DNA of 64,000 nt from Halohasta litorea (GCF_024494645.1 NZ_JANHDJ010000005.1:264704-328703); one strand, 5' to 3'; shown: positions 18,281 to 26,966, counted from the first letter of the stretch. Notes: a model not told the origin generated them from the sequence alone. Translations and numbers: made by a program.

Positions 18281-18508
18281 AGTCGTGAGTCGAGAGGGTT
18301 AGCTACGCTGGAGTATCGGATACACAAGCAAAGTTAGCCACCCATTGTCCGGTAATAAACTGGGAAAAGGTCGACTACGAACCTGCGTGTGAGCACGAAA
18401 GGGTGACAAATACCGGGGAGGCGGCTGGAAACGGCCGATACGTCGCGATCTCGGCCAACGCCAAGTAGGAAACGGGTAACGAAAGCCGTTGGGACGTCCG
18501 ACTAGCCA

Positions 18509-19681
18509 ATGACTACGTCCGATTCGCTCGACGTGTGTTTCCTCATCAACCACCTCGATGCTGGCGGGGCCCAGACGCTCCTCAGGAATATCGTCGCGTT
18601 GGACGACCGACCCCATGTCAGCTACACCGTCTGTTATGCCGGTGGTCCCAACGAGTTCGGCTCCGAGTTCGAGGCGCTGGGCGTCGACGTCGTCGACTTG
18701 GGCGCGCGGACGGACCCACCACAGTTCGACCCGCGTGCGGTCGCCCGGACGCTCCAGTATTTCGGAACCCACGATGTCGATGTCGTCCACGGTCACCTCC
18801 CGTATGGGGCAGTGCTCGGGCGGATCGCCGGCCGGAGAGCGGATGCGGCAGTTGTCACCACCCACCACAGCGTCCGGCAGAACTACCACCCCATCGAGCG
18901 GACGCTCGAACGAGCCACCCGGCGGTACGACGACGCGACGGTGTTCGTCTCGGATGCGGTCGCCGGGTCATTCGACGGCCCGACTGACGACACGCTGGTG
19001 GAGACTATTTACAACGGAATCGACGTCGCGGGGTTTCGGGAGCAGCTCCAGTCGGCTGCTGCTGATCAGGTGCGGGCCGATCTCGGTGTGGCCGACGAGC
19101 TGCTGGTGTTGCAGGTCGGCCGCTGTATCGAGGCCAAGCGACAGCTCGATCTGGTTCGGGCCGTCGACCGGCTGACCCACCGCCTAGGCGATCCAGGTGT
19201 GCACGTCGCGATCGTCGGCGATGGACCACAGCGATCCGAACTGGAAGCGGCGGTTCGGGATCGCGGGCTCGATGCCCACGTGTCGATCGTCGGTCGCGTG
19301 TCGCCATCGCGGATTCACGACTACTACGCCGCCGCCGACGCCTACGCACAGGTCTCGGCCTACGAGGGGATGCCGATGACGCTGCTCGAAGCGATGGCGT
19401 CGGGACTGCCGTTGGTCGGCACCGAGGTTCCTGGAATCGCCGAGTTCATCGACAGTGAGACCGGGCTTCTCGTGCCGCCGGAATCACCACCGGAACTCGC
19501 TGATGCGATGGCCGCACTGAGAGCTGTCGATCACAGAACACAGCTCGGCCGAGCGTCTCTAACCCGTGTGGCCGAACGGTACGAAATCGACCGGACGGTC
19601 GAGGCCTACCACGAGATCTACGAGCAGGTCACAGCAGGGAGGATGTCAGCAGCGCCCGAAGCGACTATGCGCTCTCATTGA
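18509..19681 (+). CDS. Glycosyltransferase family 4
   Basis: 390 residues with a GT-B fold. The N-terminal half has FLINHLDAGGAQTLLRNI (the Gly-rich acceptor loop), VHGHLPYGAVLGRI and TTHHSV. The C-terminal half has LQVGRCIEAKRQLDLVRAV, VAIVGDGPQRSELE and the donor-binding E-x7-E motif in YEGMPMTLLEAMASGLP. It should transfer a sugar from a nucleotide donor to a lipid-linked glycan on the cytoplasmic face. It is divergent from the membrane protein at 18280, with a 228-nt gap. Its last 17 nt overlap the end of the convergent DUF1616 gene. Confidence 0.9.
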   Translation: MTTSDSLDVCFLINHLDAGGAQTLLRNIVALDDRPHVSYTVCYAGGPNEFGSEFEALGVDVVDLGARTDPPQFDPRAVARTLQYFGTHDVDVVHGHLPYGAVLGRIAGRRADAAVVTTHHSVRQNYHPIERTLERATRRYDDATVFVSDAVAGSFDGPTDDTLVETIYNGIDVAGFREQLQSAAADQVRADLGVADELLVLQVGRCIEAKRQLDLVRAVDRLTHRLGDPGVHVAIVGDGPQRSELEAAVRDRGLDAHVSIVGRVSPSRIHDYYAAADAYAQVSAYEGMPMTLLEAMASGLPLVGTEVPGIAEFIDSETGLLVPPESPPELADAMAALRAVDHRTQLGRASLTRVAERYEIDRTVEAYHEIYEQVTAGRMSAAPEATMRSH

Positions 19682-21203
19682 TCGGTTGCGAACTCTCATC
19701 GTCCGACGCTGTGGTCTCGTCATCCGATCCCGTACTCGCATCGTCATCGGCTGCTGTACTCCCATCGTCTAACTCCGTACTCTCGTCATCAGACCCCGTG
19801 CTCCCGTCGTCCGACTCTGTACTTTCGTCATCAGATTCTGTACTCTCGCCATCCGATTCCGTACTCTCGCCATCCGATTCCGTACTCTCGCCATCCGATT
19901 CCGTACTCTCGCCATCCGATTCCGTACTTCCGTCATCCGATTCCGTACTTCCGTCATCTGATTCCGTACTTCCGTCATCTGATTCCGTACTTCCGTCATC
20001 CGATTCCGTACTTTCATCAGTTGCTTGTTCGTCATCACTGTCCGAAGGGTCTTCCTCAGTACTCGACTCCGTCGTATCGCTGCTCGATTCTGATGGGTCG
20101 CCGTCCGATTCCCCCGGCTCGTCGGCCGATCCGACGCTTACAGTATCCAGGGAAGTCCCCTCGGTTGTCGTCTGTACCGTCCCGTCATCCGAGAGCTGGA
20201 GGTAGGTAACGCGGTAGGCATCCTCGGCAGTCGGGTCGGAAGGCGCATCACCACGGTAGAGGTAGTGTGTCAGCCGGAGGTTCGACCCCGAGAGCTGGGG
20301 GTCGGCCTCGTAGGACTGCCGCCACCACTGGTTGGGGGCCAGCGTTTTCGAAAAGCGGTCGACTTCGGACTGCTCGATGACGACCGAGCTGTTGTCGGTG
20401 GTCACGACGCGGTCGATCGTGACAACGACCGTAAACCGCTGTTCGACTCCTTCGTAGTTCCGAACGCCGAACCGGAGGGTTTGTGGCTCGTCCGTTCCCA
20501 GCGTGGAGGGGTAGCCGCTGGCGGTCAACTCTCCGGTCTCGTTTTCGGTCAGCAGATACAGTTCGGTCGGCGTTTCGCCCTGTTGGGGAACCGACACGGC
20601 GTATGCGACGCTTCCCAGCGAGATCAGGAGGCTCGCAATGACGACCAGCCGGACCAGTCCGCCGATGGGACCGCCTCGGCCGAGCGAGCGACTCGCCCCG
20701 ACGAGACGGCTCCCGACAGCGGGCGCATACCGGATCTCGGGGTCGAGGGGTGCTCGGCGGGCGAGTGCGACGAGTGCGGCGAGGGCAGTGATACTCGTTA
20801 GCCCGACGGCGAACTGACTGGTTGTGAAGCCGATGGTCGTTCCGAGAGCGATCCCCACGAGACTCGAAACGGCGATACTGGCGACCACCGACAGTGTGAG
20901 ACGGACGAGCGTCCTGGATTCGTCGGATCGATCGTCCGGCTCCCGTCCGAAAAACGTCGACTGCGAGTCCGGCGAGCGTGCGATGATCGGCCGCGATCGT
21001 GGGAACAGCGCCGCGACCAGCGCGTATCCGGGCAGCAAAAACAGCAACGGAAACCCACTCAGCGTGCGGATTGGGTCGGGGACTGGGAGCAGCGACGTCT
21101 GTATCGCGCCGATCGTTACTGCGAGTCCCGCCACGACGGCGAGGTCGCTCCCCAACCGTCCGAACCGGTGCCACGGCCGTGTGTCGTCGACAGACGCATC
21201 CAT
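19665..21203 (-). CDS. DUF1616 membrane protein with Asp/Ser/Glu repeat tail
   Basis: 512 residues. The N-terminal 190 residues hold four hydrophobic segments including SGFPLLFLLPGYALVAALFP, the hallmark of DUF1616 proteins. An extracytoplasmic beta-rich domain follows (residues about 205-345: RFGVRNYEGVEQRFTVVV, NQWWRQSYEADPQL). The last 150 residues are a low-complexity acidic tail made largely of STESDDG/STESDGE heptads. Archaeal DUF1616 proteins commonly lie in surface-glycan clusters; their biochemical role is unclear. A TATA box at 21228-21236 fits a leaderless start at 21203. Confidence 0.85.
   Translation of the reverse strand: MDASVDDTRPWHRFGRLGSDLAVVAGLAVTIGAIQTSLLPVPDPIRTLSGFPLLFLLPGYALVAALFPRSRPIIARSPDSQSTFFGREPDDRSDESRTLVRLTLSVVASIAVSSLVGIALGTTIGFTTSQFAVGLTSITALAALVALARRAPLDPEIRYAPAVGSRLVGASRSLGRGGPIGGLVRLVVIASLLISLGSVAYAVSVPQQGETPTELYLLTENETGELTASGYPSTLGTDEPQTLRFGVRNYEGVEQRFTVVVTIDRVVTTDNSSVVIEQSEVDRFSKTLAPNQWWRQSYEADPQLSGSNLRLTHYLYRGDAPSDPTAEDAYRVTYLQLSDDGTVQTTTEGTSLDTVSVGSADEPGESDGDPSESSSDTTESSTEEDPSDSDDEQATDESTESDDGSTESDDGSTESDDGSTESDDGSTESDGESTESDGESTESDGESTESDGESTESDDESTESDDGSTGSDDESTELDDGSTAADDDASTGSDDETTASDDESSQPINESA
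19690..20020. repeat. 21-bp tandem repeat array coding the acidic heptad tail
   Basis: About 15 imperfect copies of a 21-bp unit (reverse-strand coding sense S-T-E-S-D-[DG]-[GE]) inside the DUF1616 gene. Four neighbouring copies of the STESDGE form are nearly identical, a sign of recent slippage or unequal exchange. Confidence 0.85.
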
Positions 21204-21659
21204 CGATCACAGACCTCGCTACCATGCTCAATAAGTATAGATCGCCTTCTGGTCACGATGCCAGTGATATCCCGGAAGTAGATGCCATGTAGCGAGCGAC
21301 TGCTGTGAACTCGCTTTTGATGGCTAAAACGTCCACAGACCGACTTAGTTGGCGTAAAATACCAGAATAGCCAGCGGCGTTTGGGAGGACTTACTCCGAG
21401 TAGTCGATCTATTCTTTAGTTAGTGGTTGGTGTACGACGCCTCGATGGACTGTCACGAGTTGTTCACAACACCGGCTACCGGGAGTTCTCTGCGCAGGTG
21501 TGTTGGACGGTCGACGGGTGCTGCTTGCGGGCGTCGGCCGCAGAGTGGATCGACCCACCAGCCGCCATCGGTGCGTGAGCAGCGTCGCATACATCGGTTG
21601 CATATCGCTCGACCACGAGGTCGAGGAACGAACGCGGAGTATCGGGGAAGGAGCCAGTA
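21204..21659. other. Divergent intergenic region, DUF1616 and ABC flippase
   Basis: 456 nt. The left end carries the DUF1616 TATA box (CTTATTGA, 21228-21235). The rest has AT-rich islands at about 21340-21370 and 21405-21425. Reading frames here have no recognisable product; the GC-rich stretch 21480-21650 may be untranslated leader of the ABC gene. Confidence 0.5.
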
Positions 21660-23456
21660 ATGTCGGAGTCGGATATCTCACTTCGAGAGAAGTTCCACGC
21701 GCTCCGGATCATCGCCTCGTACGATCCGAAACTCGTCTCGCTGATCGTCGTCTTCGGATTCGTGACGGCGATCTTCGAAGGCATCGGGATAAGCCTCATC
21801 CTGCCGGTCATCGAAGTCGCCCAAAACGGGCCACCGTCGGGTGATCCATCAGGAATCTTAGGCGCATTTATTACGATGTACGACCTGTTCGGCGTCCCGT
21901 TCACCCTCGAATACATCGTTGCCGGGCTGACAGCCGTCATCACGGTTCGGTACGGGACGAGCTTCGTCGTCGCCTATCTCCGGGAGTCACTCCGGACGCA
22001 GTACATCCGTGAACTCCAGCGGTCGGCCTACGACGCCGCCCTCGACGCCCGGATCGGATTTTTCGACACACGAGGCTCCGACGAGATCCTCAACGCGATC
22101 ATCACTCAGACGTTCTACGCCGGACGGTCGATCAAACGGATCGTCCAGATGTTTCAGCAGGTGTTGCTCTCGGCGATGTATCTGGGGATCGCGTTCTATA
22201 TCGCACCGACGTTGACGGTACTGGCGGCCGTGTTGCTCGGCGGGATGACCTACCTCGTCCGGAACGTCATCGAGCCCGGCTACGACATCGGCGATCGCGT
22301 CGCCGAGGCCAACGAACGCATTCAGGAGACTGTCCAAGCCGGAACACAGGGGATCAGGGCCGTGAAGCTGTTCGGCCTCCGCGAGCGCTTCTTCGATTCC
22401 TTCGAGGACGCGGTGAACAACTTCACCCACGCGTCGATCAAACTCCGCCGTAACGACGCGCTGATCACGAACGTCTACAACTGGCTGAGCGCCGTCACCG
22501 TTTTCGTCCTGGTCTATGTCGCGATCACGGTCATCTCGCTGTCCCTCAGCAACCTCGCGTTGTTCTTCTTCGCCATGTTCCGGCTGGCACCGCGAGTGAG
22601 CACGCTCAACCAGCGGCTCTACCAGATCGAAGGTGACCTCCCGCACGTCATCAGAACCCAGCGGTTCATCGACGAGCTGTCGGCCGAACGTGAGGAAGTC
22701 GGCGGCGACCGTCCGGTCCCCTCGCCCATCAAAGACATCGAGTATCAGGATATCACCTTCACCTATGACGGCAACGAGACCGTGCTCGACGATTTCTCGG
22801 TGACGATCGACGAGGACGAGTTCGTGGCCTTCGTCGGCACCTCCGGCAGCGGCAAGTCGACGCTCGTCTCGATACTGCTTGGGATGTATCCCGTCGACGA
22901 CGGACGGATCGAGGTCGGTGGCGTCCCGCTCGACGAACTCGATATCGGCGAGTGGCGGTCGAACGTTGCGGTCGTCCGGCAGAACCCCTACATCTTCGAC
23001 GATACCCTCGAATTCAACATCACCTTCGATCGGGACGACGTCTCGCAGGCCGAACTGGAGGAAGTCTGCCGGATCGCCAAAATCGACGAGTTCTTCGACG
23101 AGATGCCCGACGGGTTCGACAGCGTCCTCGGCGACGACGGCGTCCAGCTCTCCGGCGGACAGAAACAGCGTGTTGCACTCGCACGGGCACTGCTGAAAGA
23201 CGCGGACGTGCTCGTTCTCGACGAGGCCACAAGCAACCTCGATACCAACCTCGAACGGGAGGTCCAACGCGAGATCGAGGCGATGGAACAGGAGTACACC
23301 GTGATCGCCATCGCCCACCGACTGTCGACGGTCGAGAACGCCGACTGTATCTACACGATCGAGGACGGCCGGATCGAAGAGTCCGGCCATCACGGCGAAC
23401 TCCTCGATCAGGACGGTCAGTACGCGAGCCTCTACCAGACACAGGTCGGCCGGTAG
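21660..23456 (+). CDS. ABC transporter, fused permease and ATPase (PglK/MsbA-like flippase)
   Basis: 598 residues. Residues about 20-335 form a six-segment type IV ABC membrane domain. The ATPase domain has Walker A FVGTSGSGKST near 392, Q-loop VVRQNPYIF, signature LSGGQKQRVALARAL near 496, Walker B VLVLDEATSNLD near 517 and the switch His in AIAHRLST. Homodimers of this architecture (MsbA, PglK) flip lipid-linked sugars across the membrane. Its place among glycosyltransferases makes a lipid-linked glycan the most likely cargo, although drug export cannot be excluded from sequence alone. Confidence 0.9.
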   Translation: MSESDISLREKFHALRIIASYDPKLVSLIVVFGFVTAIFEGIGISLILPVIEVAQNGPPSGDPSGILGAFITMYDLFGVPFTLEYIVAGLTAVITVRYGTSFVVAYLRESLRTQYIRELQRSAYDAALDARIGFFDTRGSDEILNAIITQTFYAGRSIKRIVQMFQQVLLSAMYLGIAFYIAPTLTVLAAVLLGGMTYLVRNVIEPGYDIGDRVAEANERIQETVQAGTQGIRAVKLFGLRERFFDSFEDAVNNFTHASIKLRRNDALITNVYNWLSAVTVFVLVYVAITVISLSLSNLALFFFAMFRLAPRVSTLNQRLYQIEGDLPHVIRTQRFIDELSAEREEVGGDRPVPSPIKDIEYQDITFTYDGNETVLDDFSVTIDEDEFVAFVGTSGSGKSTLVSILLGMYPVDDGRIEVGGVPLDELDIGEWRSNVAVVRQNPYIFDDTLEFNITFDRDDVSQAELEEVCRIAKIDEFFDEMPDGFDSVLGDDGVQLSGGQKQRVALARALLKDADVLVLDEATSNLDTNLEREVQREIEAMEQEYTVIAIAHRLSTVENADCIYTIEDGRIEESGHHGELLDQDGQYASLYQTQVGR

Positions 23457-23593
23457 GTAGCGACTGTCGGAGCCGCCGACATTGGGAACCGAACAGTAGC
23501 CCACTGGCGCGGTCCGATACAGTAAACCTCAATTGACACTCCGGTAGGACGTTACTAACTAACCGGTTACTACGGTTTGAATACCAACAGCGC

Positions 23594-24439
23594 ATGGCAT
23601 TACGGAACACCCGACAGTCCGGGAACCCCTCCCTCCCCGAGCGAGCGTTCGACGTATACGATCGTACCGGGATCGGTGGGGTCCTCAGAAAGACGGTTTC
23701 GTACGTTCTATTTAAAAACAGATACGTTGGACAGATACACCATCGAGGAGATACACTACTCCACAGCTACCGGCATTACCGACACCCGTATAAATACAGT
23801 GATGCAGACCCATACAAAATAATATACGTCGATCCCGAACGGATCGAGTACAAGCTCCGGTTGGAGGACCCCGATCGGGATGTCGGCTACTTTTATTGGT
23901 GGGACGAACGGAACCGGGTGTATGATGGGCCGTGGGACCGCCAGCGAGCCGATTTCCTGGAGTTCCACAACACTCTCTACGACTGCTTCGAATCCCACTT
24001 CGTAGACGGAGTTCCGTGGGAAGAGACGACGTTCATTCAGCAGCAGTTCGAGCTGGTCGACCGGGGCGAAACAACGTGGCACAGCTGTTCGTCCCGCCAG
24101 GACGTGCGTGACCGCTGTGGCCGACTCGATCGGGTCTGGAACGACATCACAACCAACGGCTATCGTCGGCAGGCCGTCGTGAACGACGTCCCGGACTGGC
24201 GGAAGGATTTCGCGGAGGTGATGGTCAACGTCGGGCGTGACGGGGAGCTGTTACAGAACTCGGATGGCAAACACCGACTCATGATGGCGAAGCTCGCCGG
24301 GATCGATGAGATTCCGGTGTATGTCATCGTTCGCCACAAACAGTGGCAGCAGCTTCGGAACGCGATCCGTGATGGCGGGGTCGACGACTACCCCGCACAC
24401 CCCGATCTAGCGGATCTCACGGACGGAGCCGAACGCTAA
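23594..24439 (+). CDS. Uncharacterised protein with ParB-like C-terminal segment (paralogue A)
   Basis: 281 residues, no signal peptide or membrane segment. The basic N-terminal region precedes DPYKIIYVDPERI. The middle has GVPWEETTFIQQQFELVDRG, a W-x-x-C element and DVRDRCGRLDRVWNDI. The C-terminal part, VNVGRDGELLQNSDGKHRLMMAK, then IPVYVIVRHKQWQ, resembles the DGxHRLxAAxxxG core of ParB/Srx-fold proteins. The gene at 51722-52579 encodes a clear paralogue. Its location downstream of the flippase (137-nt gap) suggests a role tied to surface glycans, but no activity can be assigned. Confidence 0.75.
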   Translation: MALRNTRQSGNPSLPERAFDVYDRTGIGGVLRKTVSYVLFKNRYVGQIHHRGDTLLHSYRHYRHPYKYSDADPYKIIYVDPERIEYKLRLEDPDRDVGYFYWWDERNRVYDGPWDRQRADFLEFHNTLYDCFESHFVDGVPWEETTFIQQQFELVDRGETTWHSCSSRQDVRDRCGRLDRVWNDITTNGYRRQAVVNDVPDWRKDFAEVMVNVGRDGELLQNSDGKHRLMMAKLAGIDEIPVYVIVRHKQWQQLRNAIRDGGVDDYPAHPDLADLTDGAER

Positions 24440-24515
24440 GGCAAGAACACGATAAGTCGCATCCTGTCGGCTGCTCGTCTTCGTGTCCCGGCAGTGGACG
24501 ATTGCTCTCTGGGCC

Positions 24516-25175
24516 CTATTTTATCGCGCCCGTCTTTCGCAGCACCGAGAGGAGATAAAACCGCCAGCTCAGGACATCCCTGTCTTTGTAGCTGTCTATG
24601 CGTTTTTGAAAATACCAGTTGTAGAACTCATCGAAGTGGTCCCCATCGACGTTCTCGTGGCCGTAGCCCTCCAGGAACCGATCGAAACAGCGGTCGAACA
24701 GCCGCCAGCGCCACGGCTGTTTGATCTTGAACACCTCGATGCCGACCTTCGGGGAGACGAGGTCGTGGATGGGCTCGCGCTCGTCGAGATAGCCCAGATC
24801 AGTTAGATAGAACGTCTCCCCGTCGTACAGGACATCGTTGAACTGCAGTTCACTATGGGTGTGGCCGTGCTGATGGAGCTTCCGCAACCGGCTGCCGAAC
24901 TGCTCGTAGGCCTCGGGCGAGAGGAAATCCAACAGGCTTTCGGCGTCGACGTACTCGGTGATGAGATACTGGTCGGAGACGTCGACCGGCCTGATAAATT
25001 CCAGCCCGTCGATTGTCGGGATGTCGTTGGCTCGCTGGAGATTTTTGAACTCCTTGGTCAGAATCTCCGTCTCGCCAGCCACCCGTTTTTTGAAATACTG
25101 GTCGTCCTCCGAGATGAAAAACTGTGCCGTCCCTACCTTGTCGATCCGTTCGAAATCGAGATCCGTCTGTTCCAT
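24516..25175 (-). CDS. Degenerate protein-kinase-like protein (Kdo kinase/RIO-like fold)
   Basis: 219 residues. A candidate nucleotide-binding Lys lies in YFKKRV near residue 30, with the partner Glu in KEFKNLQRAND near 45. The hinge is YLITEYVDAESL. The catalytic loop reads LHQHGHTHSELQFNDVL, so the usual HxDxxxxN is HSELQFN with Glu for Asp. The metal-binding motif is TDLGYL instead of DFG. The short length and architecture match small lipopolysaccharide-kinase-like proteins (WaaY/KdkA) or RIO-like kinases. It may phosphorylate a glycan or lipid, or be a pseudokinase. It is convergent with the ParB-like gene. Confidence 0.65.
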   Translation of the reverse strand: MEQTDLDFERIDKVGTAQFFISEDDQYFKKRVAGETEILTKEFKNLQRANDIPTIDGLEFIRPVDVSDQYLITEYVDAESLLDFLSPEAYEQFGSRLRKLHQHGHTHSELQFNDVLYDGETFYLTDLGYLDEREPIHDLVSPKVGIEVFKIKQPWRWRLFDRCFDRFLEGYGHENVDGDHFDEFYNWYFQKRIDSYKDRDVLSWRFYLLSVLRKTGAIK

Positions 25176-25364
25176 CGTACTCCCGGAAACGGAGGCGATC
25201 AGGGCAGTTAGTTACACTCCGGCTTTCGGTCGCCCACAAGACTGTTAGGGAGGTGTTGTCATCCGATCAGTCCATCGAATACGGTCTTGTCGCTGCCAAA
25301 TACCGCCGAAAACGGTTGTGGTGCCGCTGCAGCCGACCGAATTCGGTCGGCCTCGTAGACGGGG

Positions 25365-26564
25365 CTAGGTCGATTTGATCGTCATCTCGACGAACCCGGT
25401 TCCGTCATGATAGTAGACGCCAACCGGGCCCCACTCCGAGGAATCCGTGTCGTCCGAGTTCTCGGACGTCCCGTACTCGTAGGCGCCCAGATCCGGCGCG
25501 TCTCCGCTATAATCTACGGCTTCGAGGGGCCTCCCGGCGTCTATGGCCGGGCTGTCGTCCCGCAGCCGAAGGAAATCGGAGTCCGATCGATCGGTCGAGA
25601 CGAATCCTGGATCAGTACTGTCGAGATCCCACAGGTTCGACTCGCTTGTAACGCCGTCGTGGAGTGTTTCCTCTCCCCCATTGTTCCCGTAGCTGAGACA
25701 GTTGTAGACCTCGTGGTCCCCGCCGAACGCCCCGGCGATACCGTAGCCGTCGTTGTTGTAGGCCGTACAGTTGATGAGCGTATCACCCTCGGGCGAGTAG
25801 AAGCGGAACCCCTTCGTACTGTTGCCGTAGGTCACACAGCGAATGAAGGTGTTGCCACCACCGCTGTCGGTGTTGGCCGACTTGATACCGTTGCCGTCAC
25901 CGTTGCTGTCGTACCCGTTGTCATAACAGACGGTATCGCGAATGACGATGTTGGTCGACGTCCACAGATCGACACCGTCGTCGGAGTTGTTGTAACACTC
26001 ACAGTCGACGATCCGGCCGTTGTTCACGCCGGACAGAACGATCCCGTCGGCGTCTTCCCCGCCGGTCGCCGGATCGTGATTGTTGTAGGAAGCGACGTTC
26101 CGTATTTCGACGTTTTCGCCGTCGCTGATGTGGATTCCGGAGTTGCCGTTATCGTGGAGATCGAGGTTGCGGAAGGTGAAATTCCCGCCAGTATGCGAGC
26201 GGATCGCCACCGACGAACACTCCGAAATTTCGAGGTTTTCGACGACCCAGTGTTCCGGTGCGGCGTCTTCGAGGAAGTGAAGCCCGCCCGTGATCTCCCA
26301 CTCGGAGCTTCCTCCCTCCCACTGGAGGCGTGGGCGATCGTTGGGATCTCCCGAAATCGTGATCGGATCGGCCTCCGACCCGGAGGTTTCGATTTCGACG
26401 GGGGTGCCGTTTTCGTACTGGTACTCGCCCCCGTGGATGTAGATGCTCTCACCGGCCTCGACGCGGCTCACCGCTTCGTGAACCGTCGCCAGCGGCGCGC
26501 TTTCGCTCCCGTCGTTCGAATCATCGCCGTCGGTGGAGACGACGTACTCTGCGGTGTCAATCAT
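25365..26564 (-). CDS. Right-handed parallel beta-helix protein (tailspike/pectate-lyase-like)
   Basis: 399 residues. It opens with YVVSTDGDDSNDGSESAPLATVHEAV, the standard entry of beta-helix polysaccharide-active or binding proteins. Short repeated coils follow (NVEIRNVASYNNHD, NGRIVDCECYNNSD, NIVIRDTVCYDNGYD, NTFIRCVTYGNS, DTLINCTAYNND) with Asn ladders. The C-terminus is GVYYHDGTGFVEMTIKST. There is no signal peptide. Its ATG overlaps the stop of the upstream small gene (ATGA), indicating coupled translation. It may cleave or bind polysaccharide; catalytic residues cannot be fixed by eye. Confidence 0.82.
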   Translation of the reverse strand: MIDTAEYVVSTDGDDSNDGSESAPLATVHEAVSRVEAGESIYIHGGEYQYENGTPVEIETSGSEADPITISGDPNDRPRLQWEGGSSEWEITGGLHFLEDAAPEHWVVENLEISECSSVAIRSHTGGNFTFRNLDLHDNGNSGIHISDGENVEIRNVASYNNHDPATGGEDADGIVLSGVNNGRIVDCECYNNSDDGVDLWTSTNIVIRDTVCYDNGYDSNGDGNGIKSANTDSGGGNTFIRCVTYGNSTKGFRFYSPEGDTLINCTAYNNDGYGIAGAFGGDHEVYNCLSYGNNGGEETLHDGVTSESNLWDLDSTDPGFVSTDRSDSDFLRLRDDSPAIDAGRPLEAVDYSGDAPDLGAYEYGTSENSDDTDSSEWGPVGVYYHDGTGFVEMTIKST

Positions 26565-26869
26565 TGTTCGCTCGTGTCAAACCAGATATCTCCCTCTTGG
26601 CCGTCGGGTTCGGTCTCCTGGACGTATACCTGCCCGGAGAACCCGCCGAGTCTGGCAAAGGGTTCCCAGGCATCGCCGCTGCCCAGATAGATGCGCTTGG
26701 TGTCGGTCGCAAGGTACTTCGCGCCCGATTTCGGTTCGTAGTCGCCCTTGTTGGCGTCGACGTCCCGAATCTCGACATCCGTATCGAGTTTCTCGAAGTT
26801 GTCGTTCAGTGGGGTATGCCAGTCGGTTGCCCCTTGGTCCGGTATGTTGTAATCGTTGTTTTCGGTCAT
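26561..26869 (-). CDS. Phage-tail-fibre-like small protein coupled to the beta-helix gene
   Basis: 102 residues from ATG at 26869 (MTENNDYNIPDQGATDWHTP). The opening, followed by LNDNFEKLD, resembles N-termini of phage and prophage tail proteins and of some haloarchaeal beta-helix proteins. KYLATDTKRIYLGSGDAWEP and QEGDIWFDTSE are short beta motifs common in tail fibres. There is no signal peptide. An in-frame upstream ATG exists at 26911, but the predicted hairpin leader starting near 26946 favours 26869. The two genes together look like a single tailspike split into a head-binding-like piece and a beta-helix piece. Confidence 0.7.
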   Translation of the reverse strand: MTENNDYNIPDQGATDWHTPLNDNFEKLDTDVEIRDVDANKGDYEPKSGAKYLATDTKRIYLGSGDAWEPFARLGGFSGQVYVQETEPDGQEGDIWFDTSEQ

Positions 26870-26894
26870 AGTGTGTCTTGTTGCCCGGTGTACC

Positions 26895-26945
26895 GGATCA
26901 CGAAGGCACACCTTGTTTAGCAGTAAGGTGCCCGTACCGTGATCC
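26895..26945 (-). ncRNA. Structured 5' leader (compound hairpin) of the beta-helix operon
   Basis: Read on the reverse strand, GGATCACG (26938-26945) pairs with CGTGATCC (26895-26902), an 8-bp outer stem. An inner stem pairs GGCACCTT (26925-26932) with AAGGTGTGCC (26905-26914) through a 2-nt bulge, around a 10-nt loop. The transcript start predicted from the TATA box at 26967-26976 falls at the first base of the outer stem. Confidence 0.5.
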
Positions 26946-26966
26946 TGTTCGACGTGTATCTGAGAA

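Noticed and set aside
19678..20205. Open 175-codon frame opposite the DUF1616 tail (SSDSVLP repeats)
   Set aside because: It is the mirror of the 21-bp repeat array. A repeat of length divisible by three stays open on both strands; there is no start signal and the DUF1616 frame has clear domain content.
21427..21660. 77-codon frame before the ABC flippase
   Set aside because: Arg/Ser/Pro-rich, unlike acidic haloarchaeal proteins; probably leader sequence.
21987..23504. 505-codon frame opposite the ABC flippase
   Set aside because: No motifs and skewed composition; the plus strand has all ABC signatures.
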